Shown here piece after piece: positions 8,086 to 16,382 of a DNA stretch of 64,000 nt. The DNA is taken from the NCBI GenBank assembly GCA_042408665.1, contig JBHOQW010000175.1:39526-103525 (forward strand), read 5' to 3'. Within the stretch, counting starts at the first letter, position 1, and each line of letters starts with the position of its first letter. Both the position numbers and the translations under genes were made by a program. The notes beneath the pieces are model-generated. The model did no database searches, had not been told where the DNA came from, and saw nothing but the letters and a program-made list of their open reading frames with translations. The DNA is from CAUJGQ01 sp042408665 (GTDB lineage: Bacteria; Chloroflexota; Dehalococcoidia; CAUJGQ01).

Positions 8086-8850
8086 ATGGAGGTTCGCGGT
8101 AAGGTGGCGATCGTCACCGGCTCGGCCACCGGCATGGGCCGCAGCACGGCCCTCATGCTGGCCGAGCGCGGTTGCAACGTGGTGGTGAACTATACGCGCT
8201 CCGAGGCCGAGGCGCGGGAAACGGCCGCCGAGGTGGAGCGGCGCGGCGCCCAGGCCCTCCTGGTCCGGGCCGACGTCTCCGCCGACGCCGACTGCCGGCG
8301 TATGGTGCGGGAAACGCTGGCGCGCTGGGGGCGGCTGGACATCCTGGTGAATAACGCCGGCACCACGGTGTTTGTGCCCCACCACGACCTGGAGGCCCTC
8401 ACCGAGGAGGCGTGGGACCGCATCTTCGCGGTGAACGTGCGCGGCACGTTTTACATGTCGCGTGCCGCCGCGCCGGCGCTGCGCGCCTCCGGCCAGGGCG
8501 CCATCGTGAACATCGCCTCCACCGCCGGCCTCCGCGCCGGCGGCAGCTCCATCCCCTATGCCGCCTCCAAGGCCGCCATCATCAATCTGACCGTCTCGCT
8601 GGCCCGCGTGCTGGCGCCCGAGGTGCGCGTCAACTGCATCGCCCCCGGTTTCATCGACACGCGCTGGCTGGCGCAGGGCTACGGAGAGCGCTTCGCCGCC
8701 ATGCGCGAGGCGGTACGCCAGCAGACGCCGCTCAAGGACGTGGGCCGGCCGGAGCACATGGCCCAAGCGGTCGTCTCCATGATCACCGGCATGGACTGGG
8801 TCACCGGGCAGACGCTGGTGGTGGACGGCGGCAATATCATCCGGCTATGA
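8086..8850 (+). CDS. SDR-family oxidoreductase (FabG-like)
   Basis: A 254-residue classical short-chain dehydrogenase/reductase. The cofactor motif TGSATGMG is at residues 11-18, NNAG at 89-92, and the catalytic Ser145, Tyr158 and Lys162 (YAASK) are present. Asn36-Tyr-Thr-Arg after the second strand suggests NADP(H) preference. The substrate is unknown; similarity is to FabG-type ketoreductases. GGGAGGTG precedes the chosen ATG, and TATGCT upstream may be its -10 box. A 28-codon frame overlaps its stop, and a GYD protein gene follows. Confidence 0.9.
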   Translation: MEVRGKVAIVTGSATGMGRSTALMLAERGCNVVVNYTRSEAEARETAAEVERRGAQALLVRADVSADADCRRMVRETLARWGRLDILVNNAGTTVFVPHHDLEALTEEAWDRIFAVNVRGTFYMSRAAAPALRASGQGAIVNIASTAGLRAGGSSIPYAASKAAIINLTVSLARVLAPEVRVNCIAPGFIDTRWLAQGYGERFAAMREAVRQQTPLKDVGRPEHMAQAVVSMITGMDWVTGQTLVVDGGNIIRL

Positions 8851-8933
8851 GCCCGCGTCGGCAGCGGCGTCCTCGGCGTTGCCCCCTGTGCGACGGCCAC
8901 GCCGCGGCGTACCATGACGCCGGAGCGCGGTGA
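8847..8933 (+). CDS. Possible 28-aa CxxC microprotein coupled to the SDR
   Basis: The ATG overlaps the SDR stop codon as ATGA, the classical coupling arrangement. The frame encodes an arginine-rich start and one CPLCDGH knuckle-like motif. It is too short for family assignment, and only the overlap and the paired cysteines support it. Confidence 0.3.
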   Translation: MSPRRQRRPRRCPLCDGHAAAYHDAGAR

Positions 8934-8962
8934 GGGCAGGCACAACGAAGGGGGGAGCGGCG

Positions 8963-9256
8963 ATGCCTACCTACGTGGTGCTCTACCGGTTTACCGATCA
9001 AGGCGTGAAGAACATCAAGGACACGGTGCAGCGCGCCCGTGAGACGCGGGCGGAGAACGAACGGCGCGGCTTCAAAGTGCACGGTCTGTACTGGACCCAA
9101 GGCCGGTACGACCTCGTGGCCGTGGTGGAGGCGCCCGACGAGCAGTCGATGATGGCCGGGCTGCTCAACGTTGCCGCCGCCGGCAACGTGCGCAGCGAGA
9201 CGCTACGGGCGTTTACCGAAGCGGAAATGGAGGCGGTGATCGCCAGGATGTCGTGA
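8963..9256 (+). CDS. GYD-domain protein
   Basis: A 97-residue single-domain protein of the GYD family, a dimeric alpha/beta-barrel relative. The pattern is typical: TYVVLYRFTDQGVKNIKDT at the start, then GLYWTQGRYDLVAVVEAPD, which contains the G-R/Y-D signature, and a second half ending RAFTEAEMEAVI. Function is unknown. AGGGGGGAGCGGCG precedes the ATG. It may be co-transcribed with the SDR upstream. Confidence 0.88.
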   Translation: MPTYVVLYRFTDQGVKNIKDTVQRARETRAENERRGFKVHGLYWTQGRYDLVAVVEAPDEQSMMAGLLNVAAAGNVRSETLRAFTEAEMEAVIARMS

Positions 9257-9333
9257 TCGGCGCCGGACCGACACCCATGCCGGACGGTCTGCCTCCCTCC
9301 CGCGCTCCGCACCCGCGTGCTCCCCCGCCCCGC

Positions 9334-10629
9334 CTATGAGGCCGCCTCCTCCTCTACGTCTACGTCCCCGTCCGCCGCGTCCAGAAGCTCACGGCTCACG
9401 GCCGCGGCGGCGCCGGGCTCCGGCCAGCGGCGGTAGATCAGCGCCAGCGTCGGCGGCACGATCAGCGTCGTCACCACGCTCATCATTACCACCACCGCGA
9501 ACACCTCGTCGGGGATAATGCCGGCGGAGCGCCCGATGCCGGCCACGATCAGGCCCACCTCGCCGCGCGGCACCATGCCCACCCCCACCGCCAACACCTT
9601 GGGCAGGGGGAGCCCCCAGGTCGCGATACCCGCGCCGATGAGCTTGCCGGCCACGGCGACCGCGCTCACCACCGCCGCCAGGGCCAGTATCTCCGGATCG
9701 GTCAGGGAGGAGAGCGTGACGCGCGTGCCGGTGACCACGAAGAAGTACGGCACCAAGAATTCGGACACCGGCCGCAGCGTCTCCGCCAACTCCTCCCGCT
9801 CGCGCGATTCGGCCAGCACCATACCGGCCAGAAAGGCGCCGATGATGCCGGCCAAGCCGATGACGCCGGCCAGCGCCGCCAGCCCGAGCATGGCGATCAG
9901 GCCGACGCTGAGCAGGCCCACGTGCCGGCGCACGGCGTCCAACCGAGCGGAGTAGCGCCGGGTCACGTGGCTGCCGGCCCAGCCCACGAACAGCACGAAG
10001 GCCACCGCCTGTACGCTCACCAGGCCAATCGCCAGAGGAGAGGTGGCCGCCTGTGCCATCGATGACACCACAGCGAGTAGGATCAGCCCCAGCACGTCGT
10101 CGATCACGGCCGCGCCCAGGATAATGCGCGCCTCGTCGCTGCGCAGGACGCCCAGCTCGTGCAGCACGCGCGCCGTGATCCCCACACTGGTGGCCACCAG
10201 CGCGGTGGCCACAAACGCGGCCTCCACCCGAGGGTGGCCCAGCGCGGCCATAAGGGCAAAGCCCAACACAAACGGAAACACGATGCCCAGCACCCCTACC
10301 AGCGCCGCGCGCACGCCGACGCGCAGGACGTCGGTCACCCGGGTCTCCAAGCCGACGGTGAAGAGCAGGATGATCACGCCCAGCTCTGCCACCGTCTCGT
10401 GGGTGAGCTGGAGCGCGTGCTCGGCCGCGGCGCGATCACCGCCAAACAGGTCCAGAAGCCCCTGCCCCGGGTGACCGGTCAGGCCAAGGGCGTGTGGCCC
10501 GATCACCACGCCAGCCAGTAGCTCACCGATCACGGCCGGCTGGCCGAACCGCGCCGCCACCATGCCCCCCAGGCGGGCCGCGGTGTAGAGAATGAAGAGG
10601 TCGAGTAGCACCGTGGTCAAGGCCTGCAT
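9334..10629 (-). CDS. CPA2-family cation:proton antiporter (KefB/NapA-like membrane domain)
   Basis: A 431-residue protein with about 12-13 membrane helices and no cytosolic RCK/TrkA domains. Motifs such as GELLAGVVIGPHALGL near the start, the GAAVIDDVLGLILLA segment with adjacent aspartates in the ion pathway, and MVPRGEVGLIVAGIG near the end are CPA2 hallmarks. It would exchange K+ or Na+ for protons. The ATG was preferred over an upstream in-frame TTG because GGTGGGG lies before it. A cyclic-di-AMP riboswitch and two hairpins precede it, so K+ transport controlled by cyclic-di-AMP is the best inference. The acidic C-terminal tail (VDVEEEAAS) is unusual but short. Confidence 0.92.
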   Translation of the reverse strand: MQALTTVLLDLFILYTAARLGGMVAARFGQPAVIGELLAGVVIGPHALGLTGHPGQGLLDLFGGDRAAAEHALQLTHETVAELGVIILLFTVGLETRVTDVLRVGVRAALVGVLGIVFPFVLGFALMAALGHPRVEAAFVATALVATSVGITARVLHELGVLRSDEARIILGAAVIDDVLGLILLAVVSSMAQAATSPLAIGLVSVQAVAFVLFVGWAGSHVTRRYSARLDAVRRHVGLLSVGLIAMLGLAALAGVIGLAGIIGAFLAGMVLAESREREELAETLRPVSEFLVPYFFVVTGTRVTLSSLTDPEILALAAVVSAVAVAGKLIGAGIATWGLPLPKVLAVGVGMVPRGEVGLIVAGIGRSAGIIPDEVFAVVVMMSVVTTLIVPPTLALIYRRWPEPGAAAAVSRELLDAADGDVDVEEEAAS

Positions 10630-10664
10630 CGCGGCATCCCCACCCAAAACCCATCACAACGCAA

Positions 10665-10687
10665 GGAGGCTGTCGGTGACAGCCTCC
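10665..10687 (-). terminator. Hairpin in antiporter leader, close to the start codon
   Basis: A perfect 10-bp inverted repeat (GGAGGCTGTC / GACAGCCTCC, loop of 3) ends about 35 bases before the antiporter ATG. On the minus strand it is followed by TTGCGTTGT, a weak U-tract. It could be a second attenuator or could shape the translation start. Confidence 0.5.
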
Positions 10688-10797
10688 CCCTTCTCGCGGT
10701 ATCCGCCGCGCCGGAACGTGCGCGCTGCCTAACGGATGCTTTGCCCGGATTGTAGCGCGGGGGCGGCGCCGGGGCCAGCCTGTTCGGCGTGGAGAAA

Positions 10798-10822
10798 GTG
10801 GCCCCGGCTTAGCCGGGGCCAC
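10798..10822 (-). terminator. Intrinsic terminator of the cyclic-di-AMP riboswitch
   Basis: A perfect 11-bp stem (GTGGCCCCGGC / GCCGGGGCCAC) with a three-base loop follows the aptamer directly and, on the minus strand, runs into TTTCTCC. It is the likely expression platform for the antiporter gene. Confidence 0.65.
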
Positions 10823-10824
10823 CA

Positions 10825-10985
10825 CCGCCTGAACCGTCCCACTGGTCTGCCTACGGGGTTAGCTTACGGGTTCGGCCCCAGTGGAGAGCTAGCCTACCCC
10901 GGTGCTTCCCGGGGATTCACCCAACAGTTGGTTCCCCCGTCGGCCCCCGACATGCGGGAGCACGTTCGGCGCCGGCCCTCCGGTC
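10825..10985 (-). ncRNA. ydaO-yuaA cyclic-di-AMP riboswitch
   Basis: Read on the minus strand, this leader carries the conserved blocks of the ydaO-yuaA class in order: GGGGGAACCAAC (10938-10927), GGGTGAATCCCC (10922-10911), GGGGTAGG (10900-10893) and CCGAACCCGTAAGCTAACC followed by CCGTAGGC (10875-10849). Known members bind cyclic-di-AMP and usually turn off K+ transport or cell-wall genes by termination. Here a hairpin follows at once, and the downstream gene is a cation:proton antiporter. The outer boundaries are approximate, and the P1 stem was not modelled. The rest of 10648-11215 holds only these elements and a divergent promoter region; no gene is visible there. Confidence 0.88.
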
Positions 10986-11037
10986 GTAGAGCCATGGTGC
11001 CATGCGCGCGGTCGCGCACGGCCTGTCCGCAGGCGGT

Positions 11038-11053
11038 ATCCTAAGATACCCAT
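11038..11053. promoter_or_regulatory. Inverted repeat between riboswitch and Crp-type gene
   Basis: GGTATC-CTAA-GATACC is a perfect 6-bp inverted repeat in the intergenic region that separates the minus-strand riboswitch transcript from the plus-strand Crp/Fnr gene. It may be an operator or overlap the riboswitch promoter. No regulator is implied by the sequence. Confidence 0.35.
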
Positions 11054-11215
11054 TTGGAGTAACACGGTGTCCAGCCCCAACCGCGCCAACACCCGGCCGC
11101 GACCACGATTCCAAGATTTCTTCGGCCGCGCGTCGTACGATTTGAACTGGTCACGGCCCGAGCTTGCCCCCAGAGCTCGGCTTCCGTGGGGACCGGGGCG
11201 AGCAGGAGGGAAGCG

Positions 11216-11911
11216 ATGGCGGTCACCAATGAACAGGTTACGATGCTGCGGGCGGTGCCCCTGTTCGCCGCGGTACCAGAGCAGGAGCTTGCCCGGCTGG
11301 CAGGCCGCCTGCGGCGCCGCACGTTCAAGCGCGGTGAGGTGATCATGCACCGCGGCGACCCGGCCGGCGCCCTGCACGTGCTCCGCGCCGGCCGGGTCAA
11401 GATCACGCTTCCTTCGGAAGAGGGGGACGAGACGGTGCTGGCTCTCCTGGGCGAGGGCGCCTGCTTCGGCGAGATCGCGGCCTTGGACGGCGGGCCGCGT
11501 TCGGCCACCGTCACCGCCGTGGAACCCACTGAGACGCTCGCCCTGTTGCGCGAGGACCTGCTCGCCCTGGCGCGGGAGAGCCCGGACTTCGCCCTCTCCC
11601 TGATCACCACGCTCGCCGCCCGCTTGCGCCGGGCAGACGAGTGGCTGGAAGACGCCTACTTCGCCGACCTGGACACCCGCCTGGCCCGCCGGCTGCTGGA
11701 CCTGGCGCTGGACCACGGCCGCCAGACGCAGGACGGGATCGAGGTCGAGTTCCCGCTCACGCAGTCGGACCTGGCGGGGATGCTGGGCGCCACACGCGTG
11801 AGCGTCAACCGGCTGCTGGGCACGTATCAGGATGCGCGCCTCATCCGCCTGAGGCGGGGCTCCTTCACCATCCTGCGCCTGGACGCCCTGCGCGCGCGTG
11901 CTGGGCGCTGA
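11216..11911 (+). CDS. Crp/Fnr-family transcriptional regulator
   Basis: A 231-residue regulator with an N-terminal cyclic-nucleotide-binding beta barrel (about residues 15-130), a dimer helix and a C-terminal winged helix (about 160-228). The phosphate-binding cassette FGEIAALDGGPRSATV (residues 84-99) is intact, so cyclic-nucleotide binding is possible. There are no N-terminal Fnr-type cysteines. The recognition helix is in LTQSDLAGMLGATRVSVNRL. AGGAGGGAAGCG precedes the ATG. Targets are unknown; an inverted repeat lies about 165 bases upstream. Confidence 0.9.
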   Translation: MAVTNEQVTMLRAVPLFAAVPEQELARLAGRLRRRTFKRGEVIMHRGDPAGALHVLRAGRVKITLPSEEGDETVLALLGEGACFGEIAALDGGPRSATVTAVEPTETLALLREDLLALARESPDFALSLITTLAARLRRADEWLEDAYFADLDTRLARRLLDLALDHGRQTQDGIEVEFPLTQSDLAGMLGATRVSVNRLLGTYQDARLIRLRRGSFTILRLDALRARAGR

Positions 11912-11953
11912 GACGGCGTCCATCCGGGGTGTTTGGCGATGCGTGGAGCCGCA

Positions 11954-13963
11954 TCACGTCGCCGGTCGTGGGGCGGGGATGCCCGCTGGCCCGGCTTCGG
12001 GTCCGGCCTCGGGGGCGGGCACGCGCGGCCGCCGCTCGGTGGGCCGATCGGCCGGGCGGTGGCCGTCCCCTGTGGCCGTTCGCTCGCCCACCTGGGCGAA
12101 GGTCATCTTGTACAGGTTGGCGTAGATCCCGTTCCTGGCCAGCAGCTCCTCGTGCGTGCCCACCTCCACGATGCGCCCGTGCTCGAGCACCACCACCCGC
12201 GAGGCGTCGCGGATGGTGCTCAGCCGGTGGGCGATCACGAAGCTGGTGCGCCCGGCCAGGATCGTCTTGAGCGCCTGCTGAATGACCTTCTCCGTCTGGG
12301 TATCGATGTTCGCGGTGGCCTCATCGAGGATCAGAATGCGCGGCCGGGCGATGAGGGCACGGGCGAAGGCGATAAGCTGGCGCTGGCCGACGGACAGGTT
12401 CTGACCGCGCTCGTGCAGAACGGTGTCGTAGCCGTTCTCCAAATTGCGGATGAACTCATCGGCGCCCACCAGGCGTGCCGCCTCTTCGACCTCCTCGTCG
12501 GTGGCATCTAGGCGCCCGTAGCGGATGTTCTCGCGCACGGTACCGCTGAACAGGTAGGGGTCCTGCAACACCACGCCCATCTGCGAGGCCAGTGAGCTGC
12601 GCTTGATCTTGCGGATATCCACACCGTCGATCTTGATGCAGCCCTCTTTGACGTCGTAGAGCCGGCTGATGAGCGCCGTCATCGTGCTCTTGCCGGCGCC
12701 GGTGTGCCCTACAAAGGCGATCGTCTCGCCGGGTTCTACATGCAGGTTGATGTGCTGCAGCACCGGTGTGCCCTCCACGTACCAGAAGGACACGTCCTCA
12801 AAGTCCACGCGGCCCTGGATGTCCGGCAACTCCACGGCGTCCGGCGCGTCGGTGATCTCCGGCTTGGTGTCCAGCACCTCGATGATGCGCTCGCCGCCGG
12901 CCATGGCCCGCTGGAACTGGGTGTACTGCAGCACCAGGTCCCGCACCGGGTCGAAGAACCGCTGCACGTACAGGGCGAACGCCACCAGCGTGCCCACGGT
13001 GAGCGTGCCGGCGTGCACGCGCAGGCCACCCACGATCACCACCAGGGCGGTGGCCAGGGCCACCAGCACCTCCACCAGGGGCAGCACCGCGGCCGAGAGG
13101 CGGCCGGCGCGCACGTTGGCGTCCAGGTTGGAGTAGTTGATGCGGTTGAAGCGGCGGACGTTCGTCTCCTCACGCGACATACTCTGGATCGTGCGCACGC
13201 CGGACACATCTTCGTTGATGGTCGAGTTGACCACGGCGATGGCCTGGCGCACACGGATGAAGGCGGCGCGCGCCCGCTGCTGCCAGAACCACATCACCGC
13301 CACCAGCAGTGGCACCACGGCAAAGGTCACCAGCGCCAGCTGCGCGTCCCGATTGAGGAGCACTACCACCACCACGCCCAAACCGCCGATGTCCGACAGA
13401 ACCGTCAGCATACCGGAGGTGAGCAGCTCCTGCATGGCCGTGACATCCGAGGTGACGCGGGACATGACACGCCCCACCTCGTGCCGGTCATAAAAGCTCA
13501 GCGAGAGCTTCTGGAGGTGGTCGAACATCTCCTTGCGCAGCCTGAGCAGAACGCGGTGACCGATGTACCCGGTGTTGGTGAGCTGCACCCACTGGAAGAA
13601 CCAGGCGCCGGCCGCCAGCAGTACCAGCAGCAGGCCGACGCGGTTCAGCGCCGCGATCTCGTCGGCGCGGGCCGTAGCGTCTGCGGCCCGTGCGGCACGC
13701 ACGATGTGGTTGGTGGCGATGCCGATGAACAGCGGCTGGAGGAAGGAACAGAAGGCAAAGCCGAGCACACCCAGCAGCGCCAGCGCCGCCCGCAACTTGT
13801 ACGGACCCAGGTAGGGGAGCAGGCGGCGCACGACCTTCTGGTCGAAGACTTTGCCCAGTTCCTCGTCGTTCCAGCCGTCCAAGCCACGGCGGAAGGCGCC
13901 CGGCCCCAGGTTGGTAGCCGATGAGCTCCACCCGCCGGCGGCACCGCCGCCCCAGAACGCCAT
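11954..13963 (-). CDS. ABC exporter subunit B (catalytic Walker B, non-canonical signature)
   Basis: A 669-residue fusion of six transmembrane helices (about residues 55-350) and an ATPase domain. Walker A is GHTGAGKST, the signature is LSVGQRQ instead of LSGGQ, Walker B is ILILDEATANID with the catalytic glutamate, and the switch histidine is present (VIAHRLST). The partner gene 71 bases upstream has the opposite set of changes, so the two form a heterodimeric exporter of the BmrCD/TM287-288 type. The last 40 residues are proline- and alanine-rich and appear unconserved. The substrate is unknown; drug or lipid export is usual. Confidence 0.93.
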   Translation of the reverse strand: MAFWGGGAAGGWSSSATNLGPGAFRRGLDGWNDEELGKVFDQKVVRRLLPYLGPYKLRAALALLGVLGFAFCSFLQPLFIGIATNHIVRAARAADATARADEIAALNRVGLLLVLLAAGAWFFQWVQLTNTGYIGHRVLLRLRKEMFDHLQKLSLSFYDRHEVGRVMSRVTSDVTAMQELLTSGMLTVLSDIGGLGVVVVVLLNRDAQLALVTFAVVPLLVAVMWFWQQRARAAFIRVRQAIAVVNSTINEDVSGVRTIQSMSREETNVRRFNRINYSNLDANVRAGRLSAAVLPLVEVLVALATALVVIVGGLRVHAGTLTVGTLVAFALYVQRFFDPVRDLVLQYTQFQRAMAGGERIIEVLDTKPEITDAPDAVELPDIQGRVDFEDVSFWYVEGTPVLQHINLHVEPGETIAFVGHTGAGKSTMTALISRLYDVKEGCIKIDGVDIRKIKRSSLASQMGVVLQDPYLFSGTVRENIRYGRLDATDEEVEEAARLVGADEFIRNLENGYDTVLHERGQNLSVGQRQLIAFARALIARPRILILDEATANIDTQTEKVIQQALKTILAGRTSFVIAHRLSTIRDASRVVVLEHGRIVEVGTHEELLARNGIYANLYKMTFAQVGERTATGDGHRPADRPTERRPRVPAPEAGPEAGPAGIPAPRPAT

Positions 13964-14034
13964 ACCCCTCGCTCCTTATTCGCCGCGCCACGGCCCGGCC
14001 CCTCGGTCCGGACCAGAGCGCCCGGCATGCCCGC

Positions 14035-15810
14035 TCAGGAGCCCGTCGCGCGCAGGCTGCGCTGGAACGCCTCCTCCTGCTCGCGCAGCTCCAGGTCGTA
14101 GATCTGGCGGTAGAGCCCGCCCTTCGCCAGCAGCTCCTCGTGCCGCCCTCGCTCCACGATCTCGCCCCGGCGCAGCACCAGGATCTGGTCCGCGCGCTCC
14201 ACCGTGCGCAGGCGCTGGGCGATCACGAACGCCGTGCGGCCGCGCATCAGCTCTGCCAGCGCCTGCTGGATCAGGTACTCCGTCTCCATGTCCACCGAGG
14301 AGGTGGAGTCATCGAACACAAGGATGGCCGGGTTGAGCAGGAGCGTGCGGGCGATAGCGATGCGCTGCTTCTGCCCGCCGGAGAGGGTCACCCCCCGCTC
14401 GCCCACCCAGGTGTCGTAGCCGTCGGGCAGGCTCATGATGAAGTCATGGATGCGGGCGATCTTAGCGGCTTGGATCACCTCTTCGTCCGTGGCGTCCGGC
14501 CGGCCGTAGCGGATGTTCTCCCGGATGGTGTCGATGAACAGGAACACATCCTGCTGCACGATGCCGATGCTCCGCCGCAGCGAGGCGAGCGTCACGTCGC
14601 GGATGTCGATCCCGTCGATGGTGATACGCCCGCCGGTGACGTCGTAGAAGCGCGGCAGCAGGTTGACGATCGTGCTCTTGCCGGAGCCGGTCGGACCCAG
14701 GAGTGCCACCATCTCGCCCGGTCGCGCCTCAAAGCTGATGTGGCGCAGCACGGGGGAGATGGCGTCGTAGCCGAAGGATACGTCCTCGAAGCGCACGTGC
14801 CCCTTCACGTCCTTCAGTTCGATGGCGTTGGGCTTCTCTTTCACCGCCGACTCGGCGTCCAGGATCTCGTAGATGCGCTGGCCGGAGGAGGTGGCGCGGG
14901 CCACGATGTTGACGATGAAGCCGAGCGAGCGCACCGGCATCTGCAGGAGCTGCAGGTAGAAGAGGAACGCGGTCAGGTCGCCGATGCTCAGGTGGCCGCC
15001 GGCCACTTCATGGCCGCCATACCAGATCGTGGTGACGATCGCCATGCCGCCCAGCGCCGTCATCAGCGGCGAGACGCGCGCCATCACGCGATTGGTGTAA
15101 TAGGAGTCCTTGAAGAGGGCCTCGATCTCCTTCCAGAACTTGGCCGACTCAAACGCCTCGCGGGCAAAGGACTTTACCACCCGCATGCCGGAGAGGTTCT
15201 CCTGCAAGACGGTGGACATGCGCCCCTGCTGCTCTTGCACCCGCATCCACACCGGCCGCAGCTTGGACTGACTGATGATGGAAATCGCGGCGATGATGGG
15301 CAGGAACACCCAGCTGGCCAGCGCTAGGCGCAGGTCCGCCAGGGCCATCAGGATCAGCGCCACCACCAGCAACACGGCGGTGTACACCAGCCGCAGGAGG
15401 CCCATCGAGATGTAGAAGCGCACGCCCTCCACGTCCTGCGTGGCGCGCGACATGATCTGCCCGATCTGCGCCTTGTCGTGGTAGGCGTAGGAGAGACGCT
15501 GCAGCCGCTCGTAGATGGCGTTGCGGATGTCGAAGGCCACGTGCTGCGACAGCCACTCGCCCAGGTACGACTGACCGAACGTGAACAGACCGCGCAGGAT
15601 GGATGCCGCCAGGATGGCGCCGGCCGCCACCACCAGCAGGTGCTTGTCGCTGCTGCGCTGCACGCCGAGCTGCACCGCCCAGCCGATCAGCTTCGGCTGC
15701 ATGAGCACAAACGCGGAGGCCGCAAACACGCACAACGCCGCCAGCAGCAAACGCGTCGTGTACGGCCGCAAGAATGTGAGCAACCGGATGAGCACGTGGG
15801 GATGGCGCAC
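14035..15810 (-). CDS. ABC exporter subunit A (degenerate ATPase site, canonical signature)
   Basis: A 591-residue half-transporter with six membrane helices followed by an ATPase domain. Walker A GPTGSGKST and the signature LSGGQKQR are canonical, but Walker B reads ILVFDDSTSSVD with Asp for the catalytic Glu, and the switch histidine is Gln (VIAQRLRT). This is the degenerate half of a heterodimeric exporter; hydrolysis should occur at the site built from subunit B's Walker motifs and this subunit's signature. The GTG start was chosen because GGAGAGGGAGAAGC precedes it. An operator-like palindrome and a good promoter lie about 150 bases upstream. Confidence 0.93.
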   Translation of the reverse strand: MRHPHVLIRLLTFLRPYTTRLLLAALCVFAASAFVLMQPKLIGWAVQLGVQRSSDKHLLVVAAGAILAASILRGLFTFGQSYLGEWLSQHVAFDIRNAIYERLQRLSYAYHDKAQIGQIMSRATQDVEGVRFYISMGLLRLVYTAVLLVVALILMALADLRLALASWVFLPIIAAISIISQSKLRPVWMRVQEQQGRMSTVLQENLSGMRVVKSFAREAFESAKFWKEIEALFKDSYYTNRVMARVSPLMTALGGMAIVTTIWYGGHEVAGGHLSIGDLTAFLFYLQLLQMPVRSLGFIVNIVARATSSGQRIYEILDAESAVKEKPNAIELKDVKGHVRFEDVSFGYDAISPVLRHISFEARPGEMVALLGPTGSGKSTIVNLLPRFYDVTGGRITIDGIDIRDVTLASLRRSIGIVQQDVFLFIDTIRENIRYGRPDATDEEVIQAAKIARIHDFIMSLPDGYDTWVGERGVTLSGGQKQRIAIARTLLLNPAILVFDDSTSSVDMETEYLIQQALAELMRGRTAFVIAQRLRTVERADQILVLRRGEIVERGRHEELLAKGGLYRQIYDLELREQEEAFQRSLRATGS

Positions 15811-15967
15811 GCTTCTCCCTCTCCGCGCGCCCCTCCCGGTAGGACAGGGCACGCCGTCCACGGCCGGGGTTCCGCCCCGCACGCCCAGGGCGCCGGCACC
15901 GACCGCGTGGACGCCGTCCCGACGCCAACCTCACGACGGTAGACAAGCCGGAGCCGGGAACGTTGGC

Positions 15968-15997
15968 ATTCTAGTCAATGATTGACGTTCACGTCAA
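15968..15997 (-). promoter_or_regulatory. Promoter of the ABC exporter with overlapping TetR-like operator
   Basis: On the minus strand TTGACG, an 18-base spacer and TAGAAT make a good promoter. Its -35 end is covered by the perfect palindrome TTGACGT-N2-ACGTCAA (15982-15997), and a second one, GTCAAT-N-ATTGAC, overlaps it (15974-15986). TTGACGT-type palindromes are typical TetR-family operators. No TetR gene is in the window, so repression in trans is inferred. Confidence 0.62.
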
Positions 15998-16104
15998 GGT
16001 TTACGGACCGCAGCGTCGCCGGGCGACGACAAGACCAGGGAGGCGCCCGGACGCAAGAGGACCACCGCCGAGCGCCTGGTTCCCGGCGGCCGGCCCCAGT
16101 GCCG

Positions 16105-16323
16105 TCACGCCCGCGCGTCGATGGCGGTGCCCTTGTGCGGCTCAATCAACCGCGCCAGCTCGCGCGCCTGTAGAGCCAGCGCCTCCTGGCGCGCCTTGAG
16201 CGCGGCTACCTGTAAGCGGGCCCGCACAACGGCGACGGGCAGGTCGCTGGGATCTGTCAGGGTGAGGTCGATCGGGCTGGAGCCCGCGGATATGGGTGAC
16301 AGCACGGCACACCTCTCGCTCAT
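16105..16323 (-). CDS. Small helical hypothetical protein (72 aa)
   Basis: A 72-residue frame with an extended N-terminal third and a long alanine/arginine/leucine helix (about residues 30-60) of coiled-coil character, ending in a short tail. No family is recognised. It lies upstream of and divergent from the TauE/SafE permease, with GGAGGC 14 bases before the ATG, which is a long spacing. The composition is compatible with a real gene, but the evidence is modest. Confidence 0.45.
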   Translation of the reverse strand: MSERCAVLSPISAGSSPIDLTLTDPSDLPVAVVRARLQVAALKARQEALALQARELARLIEPHKGTAIDARA

Positions 16324-16370
16324 CCGAGTATCGAGGCGCCTCCGGCCAGGCTTTAGTCCGTGTACCTGCG

Positions 16371-16376
16371 TATACC
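16371..16376 (+). promoter_or_regulatory. -10 box for the TauE/SafE gene, likely leaderless
   Basis: TATACC ends 6 bases before the ATG at 16383, the same spacing as at rsfS. No ribosome binding site is present between them. Confidence 0.45.
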
Positions 16377-16382
16377 TGCCCC

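Noticed and set aside
10986..11115. tRNA-like gene between the riboswitch and the Crp-type gene
   Set aside because: No acceptor stem, T-loop GGTTCRA or anticodon arm could be assembled on either strand.
12704..15327. Very long open frames antisense to the two ABC exporter genes (over 400 codons each)
   Set aside because: They are mirror frames of real ABC genes in GC-rich DNA, are rich in His/Arg/Gln repeats, and show no domain; the exporter genes on the other strand have every expected motif.
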